From positions 1-59,433 of the forward strand of contig CAMWVE010000014.1 of the NCBI GenBank assembly GCA_947177685.1: a stretch of DNA of 59,433 bases, written 5' to 3'. Positions 32,230 to 39,640 of the stretch are shown here, piece by piece. The notes below the pieces were generated by a model that saw only the letters and a program-made list of their open reading frames with translations, was not told the origin of the DNA and did no database searches. This stretch comes from an uncultured Porphyromonadaceae bacterium (GTDB taxonomy: Bacteria; Bacteroidota; Bacteroidia; Bacteroidales; Muribaculaceae). The first letter of the stretch is position 1. Each line of letters begins with the position of its first letter. The position numbers and the translations under genes are program-made.

Positions 32230-33324
32230 TTAGATGTATTTCTTCAGCTGTGCGGGCAATTCGGCGATGTCGCTGACGCGTTCGGCGAGTTCGCCTTTGC
32301 GGTCGATGATGAAGGTGGTGGGGAGCACCCCTACATTATATTTAATGAGTGCATCGGTGTAAGTGGGCGGGTTGTAGACGCAGGTCCAAGGAATGTTCTT
32401 TGCCGCTGTGCGCCACTCCACTTCGTCCTCATCGATGCTGACCTGATAGATTTTCAATCCGCGGTTGCCGTAGGTGTCGTAGATTTTGTTGAGCGCCATG
32501 TTGTATTCAACTGACTGCGGATGGGTGAGCGAGGTGAAGTTCAGCAGTATCACATCGTCTTTCGATGCCATTTCGCGAAGGCTTACGTTGTTGCCCTGCG
32601 CGTTGTGGCTGTTTATCTCAAACAGTGCGGTGATGTTAGCCACAATGGTGTCAGTGGTCTGAACCACAGCGGGCACTTGGCGGTTGCGCAGATATTTATC
32701 CTTTAAATATAATGTGCGGGGATCGTTGGGACGTTCCATGTTCATGGAGTTTGCCACCGCGCCTATCAGGCGGTGATCCATTTTCTCATCGGGGTTGAAC
32801 AGCGGCGCGTTGCCAATGGTTTTGCTGACGATGTAATAAGCCACCACGCTGCCCGGATTCACCAGAATAATCTTTCCGAGCTCGCGTTTCAGCTCGGGAT
32901 CGGTGATGGTCAGTGCTTCACCTTTCTGAGCCAGCGAGGCATTGATCAGCGAGTCAGCCATCATCATCATGCGGGCGTTGTCGTTGCCGCTGAGCTGATA
33001 ACTGCCGGCGAAATCCTTGGCGGAGGCTGTCAGCGAGATTGACTCGATGCTGTCGATGGGGAAGTATGCTGTCTGCCCTTTAAGGCGCAGGCGATAGATG
33101 TCAGGAGCGGAAGGTGCCTCATGAGCGAACTTGAAATCTCCTTTGGCATCGAGTTTCACTGTGTCGACCGGAGTCCAGCCTATCGTGCCCATGCTCTCGA
33201 GAATCAGCTCCTCGCCGTCGGCATCGGTGATGTTGCCGTTGAGGTGCCATTTGTTATCGGAACAACCTGTCATTATGGCAGCAGCTGCGACAGCCGCCGT
33301 TGCCATGCGGAAAAAACGCTTCAT
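32230..33324 (-). CDS. DUF4369-thioredoxin-like lipoprotein lacking the CXXC motif
   Basis: 364 residues. The signal peptide ends AAAIMTGC (C21). Residues about 25-130 resemble DUF4369 (WHLNGNITDADGEELILES, DIYRLRLKG). From about 225 the protein follows a TlpA/AhpC-type thioredoxin fold: VSLREMASKDDVILLNFTSL, LKIYQVSIDEDEVEWR, YNVGVLPTTFIIDRKGEL with the cis-Pro. Where active members read W(C)xxC, this protein reads FTSLTHPQSVEY, so both redox cysteines are missing. It therefore probably binds rather than reduces a substrate, or acts as an assembly factor. The start overlaps the HIT gene stop by 4 bases. Confidence 0.8.
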   Translation of the reverse strand: MKRFFRMATAAVAAAAIMTGCSDNKWHLNGNITDADGEELILESMGTIGWTPVDTVKLDAKGDFKFAHEAPSAPDIYRLRLKGQTAYFPIDSIESISLTASAKDFAGSYQLSGNDNARMMMMADSLINASLAQKGEALTITDPELKRELGKIILVNPGSVVAYYIVSKTIGNAPLFNPDEKMDHRLIGAVANSMNMERPNDPRTLYLKDKYLRNRQVPAVVQTTDTIVANITALFEINSHNAQGNNVSLREMASKDDVILLNFTSLTHPQSVEYNMALNKIYDTYGNRGLKIYQVSIDEDEVEWRTAAKNIPWTCVYNPPTYTDALIKYNVGVLPTTFIIDRKGELAERVSDIAELPAQLKKYI

Positions 33325-33713
33325 AGTTTTTCAGCAATAAGGTTTGCTATCTGTTTCATTCTGTCAGGGGTGAGCTGCAGTTTGGGCTTGCGGAAGTCCA
33401 GATCTGACTCGCTGTTTAGGGGCACCAGATGGATGTGGGCGTGGGGCACTTCCATGCCAAGGACTGCCACCCCTACGCGCTTGCAGGGAACAGCCTCGCG
33501 TAGCGCCTTAGCCACTTTGCGGGCGAACAGCTGCAGTGAGGTGTAGTCCTCGTCGCTGAGGTCGAACAGGTAGTCGGTCTCGGTTTTCGGCACAACCAGC
33601 ACATGTCCTTCGGCAAGCGGATTGATGTCGAGAAACGCGAAGTTCTTTTCATCCTCAGCCACCTTGTAGCAGGGGATTTCACCGTTGATGATGCGGGAGA
33701 ATATGGTAGCCAT
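33321..33713 (-). CDS. HIT-family nucleotide hydrolase (Hint-like)
   Basis: 130 residues. The histidine triad is HAHIHL at His91, His93 and His95, preceded by the family blocks IFSRIINGEIPCYKV and FLDINPLAEGHVLVVPK. This is the size and layout of bacterial Hint/HIT proteins, which hydrolyse aminoacyl-adenylates and nucleoside phosphoramidates. Its ATG shares a base with the greA stop (TGATG), so translation is coupled to greA. The C-terminal extension LDFRKPKLQLTPDRMKQIAN is typical of Bacteroidota copies. Confidence 0.93.
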   Translation of the reverse strand: MATIFSRIINGEIPCYKVAEDEKNFAFLDINPLAEGHVLVVPKTETDYLFDLSDEDYTSLQLFARKVAKALREAVPCKRVGVAVLGMEVPHAHIHLVPLNSESDLDFRKPKLQLTPDRMKQIANLIAEKL

Positions 33714-34183
33714 CAGAAACTGATTTCTTTGATTTCAACCTTCATCAGACCTGAAGGAACATTAATTTCCACCACGTCGCCTATTTTGTGACCGAGTAAC
33801 CCTTTTGCAATAGGGGTTGATGATGCCATTTTCTTTTCCTTGAGGTTAGCCTCGCTGTCAGCCACAATGGTAAATTCCATTTCCATGCCGTTGACAAGGT
33901 TTTTGATTTTCACCTTGTTCATGATCTGCACTTCATCGCAGTTGAGCTTGCTCTCATCGATGATGCGGGCGCTTGCCACCAGCTCCTTGAGCTTTGAAAT
34001 CTGCATTTCAAGCATCCCCTGAGCTTCCTTAGCCGCGTCATATTCAGCATTTTCCGAAAGGTCACCTTTGTCGCGTGCCTCAGCAATGGCGCGCGAAATT
34101 TCGGGACGTTTAACATTCTCCAGATAGGCTATCTCTTCCATTTTTTTCTTATAGCCTTCCTTGGTCATAAAAGTAATTGCCAT
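33713..34183 (-). CDS. greA: Transcription elongation factor GreA
   Basis: 156 residues, the normal GreA length. The N-terminal coiled coil carries the tip acids in EARDKGDLSENAEYDAAK, a highly conserved motif. The C-terminal FKBP-like domain has STPIAKGLLGHKIGDVVEINVPSG. It reactivates backtracked RNA polymerase by stimulating transcript cleavage. It is first in a six-gene operon (greA, HIT, thioredoxin-like, DUF4836-like, ABC ATPase, permease) whose members overlap or are separated by at most about 20 bases. The promoter is at 34267-34298. Confidence 0.97.
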   Translation of the reverse strand: MAITFMTKEGYKKKMEEIAYLENVKRPEISRAIAEARDKGDLSENAEYDAAKEAQGMLEMQISKLKELVASARIIDESKLNCDEVQIMNKVKIKNLVNGMEMEFTIVADSEANLKEKKMASSTPIAKGLLGHKIGDVVEINVPSGLMKVEIKEISF

Positions 34184-34515
34184 TATGTAGTAGATTTTTG
34201 GTGCAACATAAAAAATATAAGAATCTCAACGCCGGTCGAGACCCTTATCTTCGCTATTTTCGGGGGCAAAGTTAATGCTTTTTTTTGGATTCTGCAAGTT
34301 TCAACTGACAAAATTTCTATCGCATATATAATAATGAGTAGAAGGCGAAGCGTGATTCACCCCAAAAAGGTGGGTTTGAGGTGCAAATTCACAAAATTTA
34401 ATTATTATTAATATTAATTTTCAAAAACAAAATTTTGCCGAAAGAAATTAATTTATTAATTTTACGGCACTAAATTACTAAACGAACCCAATTCATTATC
34501 AAATTTTAGCAATCC
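34184..34515. other. 332-bp divergent intergenic region
   Basis: It lies between the greA operon and the plus-strand propeller/amidase pair. It holds the greA promoter, a small CACC...GGTG hairpin near 34358-34374, and a very AT-rich stretch (34390-34470) with repeated TTAATTATTAATATTAATTTT-like sequence. No exact TAnnTTTG box is seen for the plus-strand gene; the nearest candidate is TAATTTTA at about 34457. Confidence 0.6.
34267..34298 (-). promoter_or_regulatory. Promoter of the greA operon
   Basis: CTTG (34295-34298), 20 nt, TAACTTTG (34267-34274) on the minus strand. The -7 box is exact and the -33 box has one mismatch. It leaves a leader of about 75 nt containing a weak TCTC/GAGA stem. 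Confidence 0.6.
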
Positions 34516-35412
34516 ATGAAGAAAATTTTCATCTCGGCTCTGCTGATTTGTAGCGGTTTGTTGGCTAATGCTCAACTGGTTAACGTTGAATCCGTTCAGC
34601 GTATCAACCTCGACGGCAAAGTAATTGTCAACAAGCCTACAATCAGCCCCGACGGCACTTTCGCCGTGGTATCGGATCTTGGCAGCAGCGCGCTTAACCG
34701 CGTTGACCTTGCCACCGGTAAACTTACACTCATCACTGACAACGGTTCAGGCGTTGATCTTCAGATTTCAGAAGATGGTCAGACTGTTGTTTATCGTCAG
34801 GTTACAACTGACAAACATCATCTCCGTCGTACAGCTGTCCGCTCGCACAATCTTGCAAACGGCGCTGAACAGGAAATCCTCAAACCCTCACGCAGCCTCA
34901 ACGGCGTAGCCATCAACGGCACCGAAGTCGTTGCCATTGAAAAGGGTAGAGCTAAATCCAAAAATCTTGGCAAAAACAAGATTGCCCGTCCTGTGGTTTC
35001 AATTCAGGAAGGTCATCTCAATGTTACCGTTAACGGCAAAACCCGCACCCTCGATCCTCAGGGTCGTTCAAGCTATCTGTGGCCTGCCCTCTCACCTGAT
35101 GGCACCAAGATCGTTTACTGGGTGGCTTACGAAGGCTGCTTCGTTTGTGACCTCGACGGTTCAAATCCTGTAAGCCTTGGCGAACTCCGCGCTGCCCGCT
35201 GGATTGACAACAACACCATTGTTGGTCAGTGTGACCACGACAACGGTGAGTATATCCTCGAATCAGAGCTGATTGCATCGGACCTCAACGGCAAACGTCA
35301 GGTTCTCACCGACGCATCGGTTATCGCGCTCAACCCCTCAGTCAGCGCCGACGGTAAAAAAATCGCCTTCTCAACCGATAAGGGCGAACTCTTTGTCATC
35401 AACCTCAAATAA
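34516..35412 (+). CDS. TolB-like beta-propeller exported protein
   Basis: 298 residues with signal peptide MKKIFISALLICSGLLANAQ; cleavage would expose an N-terminal Gln, the preferred substrate context of glutaminyl cyclase. It contains repeated propeller blades with the PD40/TolB motif 'sPDG..i.f': KPTISPDGTFAVVSDLG, LQISEDGQTVVYRQ, PALSPDGTKIVYWV, PSVSADGKKIAFSTDKG. WLPLDG-type links such as VCDLDGSNPVSLGE and ASDLNGKRQVLT join them. Function by family is protein or glycan binding in the periplasm; no enzymatic residues are recognised. It ends 11 bases before the amidase gene and shares its strongly biased codon use (GGT, CGT, AAC rich), suggesting high expression. Confidence 0.8.
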   Translation: MKKIFISALLICSGLLANAQLVNVESVQRINLDGKVIVNKPTISPDGTFAVVSDLGSSALNRVDLATGKLTLITDNGSGVDLQISEDGQTVVYRQVTTDKHHLRRTAVRSHNLANGAEQEILKPSRSLNGVAINGTEVVAIEKGRAKSKNLGKNKIARPVVSIQEGHLNVTVNGKTRTLDPQGRSSYLWPALSPDGTKIVYWVAYEGCFVCDLDGSNPVSLGELRAARWIDNNTIVGQCDHDNGEYILESELIASDLNGKRQVLTDASVIALNPSVSADGKKIAFSTDKGELFVINLK

Positions 35413-35423
35413 GCAGATTAACA

Positions 35424-38400
35424 ATGAAAAAACTACTCTTTTTTGGCGCAATGGCGCTGATGGCTTCTGCTTCTTTGACTGCAAAGGACGCAGACCAACT
35501 CCGTATTTACATCAACCCCGGTCACGGTTCATGGACCGGTAACGACCGCCCCTGCCAGTTGGTCGGTCACAAGGCGTATGATGTTAATGACCCCGACACA
35601 ACCAACTTCTTCGAGTCAAACACCAACCTCCGCAAAGGATACGGTTTGCTCGAGAAACTTCGTCAGATGGGTCTGAAATTCGATCCCACCCTCAACCAGA
35701 CCGGTGAGCTCCATCAGATTGGTGCCGCTCGTGACATGAGCAACAACATCGTCATGAGCCATGTTAAGGCAGGTCCTCACGAAGGTGACTACCGTACTGA
35801 AAACCAGTTGGATTTAGTTTGTAAACCTATTTACGAAAAATACTCTAACGGAAAGGAGTATGCCAAACTTACAGCTGCAGAAAAAGCTGAAATCGAAACC
35901 AAATTCACAGACGAAGAAAAAGCAACGGTAGACCATATAAAATACCTTAAAACCCGTCTGTATCTCTTCAACCGCTCTCTGGGTGAAATCGCTGCTGAGG
36001 TTGACGCAAACAACTTCGACATGTTCATTTCAATCCACTCAAATGCAGCAACTGAAGGAACAACCTCCAACTATCCCCTCTACCTCTATCGTGGTTATGA
36101 TGGCAAGGACGGTGCTAAAGTTGCCGGTTCTTATGAGATGGCACAAACATGCTGGCCTCACTCCTATGCACTGGAACACATGGGTTGGAACAACTATTCA
36201 ATGACAAAAACCAACCTCCGCGGTGACCTCAACTTCTACAAAACTACAAGCACCTACGGCTACTTGGGCGCACTGAAGCATGAAACCCCCGGATTCCTTG
36301 TTGAAGGTTATTTCCACACCTACCAGCCCGCACGTCAGCGCGCCATGAACTGGGATGTTGACTACATGGAAGGTTACGCTTACGCCCGTGGTATAGCAGA
36401 ATATTTCGGTCTTAAGGATGAAAAAGGCTCCATCTACGGTATCGTTCGTGACGAGCATGAGAAATTCGTTCACAAACAGTATCAGCCCAATCCTGCTCTC
36501 GATGACGTATATCTCCCCCTCAATGGTGCTAAAGTAGTGCTGAAACAGGGCGAGAACATCATTGCCGAATACACCACCGATAACAACTATAACGGTGCAT
36601 ACGTTTTCCGCGATGTTGATCCCGGCACATACACCATCGAAATCTCTCACCCCGACTACAAGGCTTTTGAACCTTTTGAAGTTGAAGTGAAAGCAGGTGC
36701 GACTTCATGTCCGAAGTCAAAACTGGAGAATACCGCATATCAGCCCCCGAAGATCAACTATGTGACTTATCCTGATGAACTCACCGCTGGTGTTCAGGAT
36801 GAATACAACTTCACTGACAAATCGAAAGATGTTGCTCTCGAAGCACTCGCAGGTAAAACCATCAAGCGTTCAATCGCTCGCGGCGAAATCGTTTACATTC
36901 TCGCTCTCGATGGCGAAGGTGCAGCAACCCTGCTCATCTACGATGTAAAAGAAAAAGCTGTTGTTCGCGAACTCGGCACCGAAGGTACTTCAGGTGCAAT
37001 CCTCCCCTTGAGCGATATCGCACTGACTGCTGAAGGCGTTCTCGTTGGTATCAACAAAACCAATCAGGCTTATGGCGGCTCTAAAGAAGTTCACGCTTAC
37101 AAATGGGCTAACAACGCCGAGGATGGTCTTGCAGAAGGTAATCCCGAAGTTTGGTTCTCAACCAACAACGGCGGTAACTGGAGCAATGCTGTAACCGGTG
37201 AGACTATGGCTTTCGCAGGTACTCTCGATGACGGTCGCATGCTCTACTCAGCTGTTACCACTGCCGAAAGCAAAAACCTGCGCCTTACCAATGTGACAAT
37301 TGCTAACGGCACAATGGCTTCTGCTCACCACATGAACCATAACTCAAATGCAAACGGTAACGAAGTTGCTCTTGGTGAATATCAGCTCAACATCTCACCC
37401 GCAGCTGACAATCAGTTCATCATCACATCATCAGTGATTCCTGCAGCAGAATATGTCTGCGCGCCTGCAGCTGCCGGTGTTCCCGCACCCGTAGCATCAA
37501 TGAGCGCTGAACTGCAGCCATTCTCTTTCAGAACTCAGCTGTTCAAATATGCAGGTCACACTTACATGGTAGCTTCTGTCGATGCAGTTGCTTCCGCAGC
37601 AGAAGGCGAAGAAGCTCCTGAATTACCCAAGGCAGCCGGCTTGAAACTGCTCGATATCACCGAAGGTCTTGACAAAGCACAGGAAATCGGCGTAGCAGGT
37701 GCTACATTCGCTCCCGCTGAATACGAAGGCTTCACAACCATGGGTCAGACAATCGTTAAACGCGACGTTGAAGATAACATAACCGGCGGTCACATCAACC
37801 TCTATGTTGCCAATGCAAACGGTGTGTCACACTTCACAACTGAAAATGTTAAACAGCCCGTTTACAAAACTGAGTTCGCTTACGGTCTGAAAACTACCGA
37901 AAGCTCAGAAAATTCAGGTTACGAACTCGAATACTCAATCTCAGGCGATGCAGTGGCAGCAGCCATCATCCTTACTCCGGTTGAAGAAGGTGAAACTATT
38001 GAAATTCCTGTTGAGGCAACCAAGGGCGCTCACACTTACTCGCTCTCAGCTGACCAGATGGAAAGCGGCAAATACAACTGGAGCGTAAATGTAACATCTA
38101 AGTCAAACGGCGTAGGTGGCGAAGTTTATGCTGATCCCAGCGGTCTGGATGCACGTCGCGGTGGCGTTATTACCATCACAGATCCTTCTGTTGAATCATT
38201 CGGTTACACAGTTGTCGGTCATGGTAAAGCAGCCGGTATCGACATCTACAACCCTGCAGGTGAAAAAGTAGGCGAACGCCTCTGGAAAGACCACGCTACA
38301 TTTGGTGGCACCAATGGTGGTGGCAACCAGTCGAACCCCTTCCGCGGTAATGAACGTGAAGGCAAAGCTGTCTTTGCTACTTGGGGCGACGCAGCTTACG

Positions 38401-39287
38401 GCGTAGTAGTTGTAGACCCCCTCGCAAAAGAAGAACCCTTCACAATGTTCAAGGGTACAAAACAGAATAGTGGTAGCTGGATGTATGAAGAAAAGAACCT
38501 CGGTGGCGGCAACTCAGGTCTCTGTTTCGTAGGCACCGGTGAAAACACCAAACTCTACACATTCTCTGAGGACCACGCCGGCACAGAGAACACCATCGTT
38601 CGTTACGATCTCGGTAACGCTTGGGAAATCACTGAAGCTCCCACCCAGGTTGGTTTCAAATCATTCCTTGCCAACACCAACGTTGACATGATCGGCTACG
38701 GCAACGGTATGTTCGTTTCTCAGGTTCGTGGCGCAGGCAACAACGTACAGGGCTGTCCTTGCTTCGCATACATCCTCAATGAAGAAGATTGGAACACTAA
38801 CCCCGGCATGTTCCAGTCAAGCTCAATCAAGGAATTGACTCAGAACAACTCCGGTATCGCAATCAACAAAGAAGGAACAATCTTCGCTGCTGGTGAACCC
38901 TCACGCATTGACATCTTCGATGTTGAATGGACTGAAGAAGGCAATCCCAAAATGACTCTTGCTTACACCATCCCCACTTCAAAGAGCGTCGCTTGGTCAC
39001 ACATGCGCTTCGATGCTGCAGGCAACCTCCATGTTTACGAACGTGAAAACGGCGGTTACCATGTATATGCTCTCGTTCGCAAATCACCCGTGGTGAACAC
39101 TCCCTCGTTCATTGAACTCACCGGTCACCAGTCAGGTGTTGACAACGTAGCTGTTGACATGGAAGAAACTGAAGGCGCAGCTGAATACTGGAACCTTCAG
39201 GGTGTTAAAGTTAACGCTGACAACCTCACCCCCGGCATCTACATCCGCCGTCAGGGTGCTAAAACTGAAAAAGTGGTTATCCGCTAA
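35424..39287 (+). CDS. Giant secreted N-acetylmuramoyl-L-alanine amidase with propeller and sorting tail
   Basis: 1287 residues with signal peptide MKKLLFFGAMALMASASLTA. Residues about 25-325 form an Amidase_3 domain: YINPGHGSW (His34), FFESNTNLRKGYGLLEKL (Glu64), MFISIHSNA (His205) and GFLVEGYFHT (Glu294), i.e. the three zinc ligands and the catalytic Glu. A carboxypeptidase-regulatory-like beta-sandwich follows (SIYGIVRDEH, YVFRDVDPGTYTIEISHPDY). The remaining roughly 850 residues are strand-rich, probably a propeller plus sandwich domains. The C-terminus reads YWNLQGVKV then PGIYIRRQGAKTEKVVIR, a T9SS-like tail. Such amidases cleave the stem peptide from MurNAc. The size and tail point to action outside the cell or at the surface on peptidoglycan, perhaps scavenging or antagonism, rather than ordinary cell separation. 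A terminator follows at 39310. Confidence 0.8.
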   Translation: MKKLLFFGAMALMASASLTAKDADQLRIYINPGHGSWTGNDRPCQLVGHKAYDVNDPDTTNFFESNTNLRKGYGLLEKLRQMGLKFDPTLNQTGELHQIGAARDMSNNIVMSHVKAGPHEGDYRTENQLDLVCKPIYEKYSNGKEYAKLTAAEKAEIETKFTDEEKATVDHIKYLKTRLYLFNRSLGEIAAEVDANNFDMFISIHSNAATEGTTSNYPLYLYRGYDGKDGAKVAGSYEMAQTCWPHSYALEHMGWNNYSMTKTNLRGDLNFYKTTSTYGYLGALKHETPGFLVEGYFHTYQPARQRAMNWDVDYMEGYAYARGIAEYFGLKDEKGSIYGIVRDEHEKFVHKQYQPNPALDDVYLPLNGAKVVLKQGENIIAEYTTDNNYNGAYVFRDVDPGTYTIEISHPDYKAFEPFEVEVKAGATSCPKSKLENTAYQPPKINYVTYPDELTAGVQDEYNFTDKSKDVALEALAGKTIKRSIARGEIVYILALDGEGAATLLIYDVKEKAVVRELGTEGTSGAILPLSDIALTAEGVLVGINKTNQAYGGSKEVHAYKWANNAEDGLAEGNPEVWFSTNNGGNWSNAVTGETMAFAGTLDDGRMLYSAVTTAESKNLRLTNVTIANGTMASAHHMNHNSNANGNEVALGEYQLNISPAADNQFIITSSVIPAAEYVCAPAAAGVPAPVASMSAELQPFSFRTQLFKYAGHTYMVASVDAVASAAEGEEAPELPKAAGLKLLDITEGLDKAQEIGVAGATFAPAEYEGFTTMGQTIVKRDVEDNITGGHINLYVANANGVSHFTTENVKQPVYKTEFAYGLKTTESSENSGYELEYSISGDAVAAAIILTPVEEGETIEIPVEATKGAHTYSLSADQMESGKYNWSVNVTSKSNGVGGEVYADPSGLDARRGGVITITDPSVESFGYTVVGHGKAAGIDIYNPAGEKVGERLWKDHATFGGTNGGGNQSNPFRGNEREGKAVFATWGDAAYGVVVVDPLAKEEPFTMFKGTKQNSGSWMYEEKNLGGGNSGLCFVGTGENTKLYTFSEDHAGTENTIVRYDLGNAWEITEAPTQVGFKSFLANTNVDMIGYGNGMFVSQVRGAGNNVQGCPCFAYILNEEDWNTNPGMFQSSSIKELTQNNSGIAINKEGTIFAAGEPSRIDIFDVEWTEEGNPKMTLAYTIPTSKSVAWSHMRFDAAGNLHVYERENGGYHVYALVRKSPVVNTPSFIELTGHQSGVDNVAVDMEETEGAAEYWNLQGVKVNADNLTPGIYIRRQGAKTEKVVIR

Positions 39288-39309
39288 TCAGTCATAACAA
39301 CCCCTTATC

Positions 39310-39343
39310 CTCGCCCCGACAACCTCCCGGTTGCCGGGGCGAG
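39310..39343 (+). terminator. Rho-independent terminator after the amidase gene
   Basis: A GC-rich stem CTCGCCCCG-A-CAACC with GGTTG-C-CGGGGCGAG, loop TCCC, followed by TTGTTTC. It starts 22 bases after the amidase stop codon. Confidence 0.8.
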
Positions 39344-39350
39344 TTGTTTC

Positions 39351-39476
39351 ATGCCGGAGCGGTCATCGCGATGACCGCTCCTCATGGGTGTGTACCGCGA
39401 ATGCCGGAGAGTTCTTGCTTCGCAAGCGCTTCGCGATGACCGCTCCGCAAGGGTGTGTACCGCGGATGCCGGAGAA
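39351..39476. repeat. REP-like tandem units with a 26-bp perfect palindrome
   Basis: Two units, 39351-39400 and 39401-39465, each begin ATGCCGGAG and end GGGTGTGTACCGCG(A/G), sharing CGCGATGACCGCTCC. A third start, ATGCCGGAGA, is at 39466-39475. The first unit contains a perfect palindrome (39356-39381, arms GGAGCGGTCATCG). The second carries CTTGC-TTC-GCAAG then CGCTTCGCGATGA, nearly the same as at 9700-9725. Confidence 0.75.
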
Positions 39477-39523
39477 TTTGGGCGAAATTTCAGCAATTAA
39501 CTCAAATTATTGTAGCCCACTAT

Positions 39524-39554
39524 TTTGCTATTTTTTCATAAATAGCTAATTTTG
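39524..39554 (+). promoter_or_regulatory. Promoter of the AMP-ligase/tamB/tamL genes
   Basis: TTTG (39524-39527), 19 nt, TAATTTTG (39547-39554): a full consensus match on the plus strand, about 87 bases before the ATG at 39641. Confidence 0.7.
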
Positions 39555-39640
39555 TGAGTTAGCTTACCACCTACACTAACGAATCGATATTTTGAACCGT
39601 GGCTCCGGTCCATCTGTTATAATGAAAAAACTATTTGTTT

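Noticed and set aside
34390-34470. AT-rich block as a replication origin
   Set aside because: No DnaA boxes or origin-linked genes are nearby; such AT-rich leaders are common before highly expressed Bacteroidota genes.
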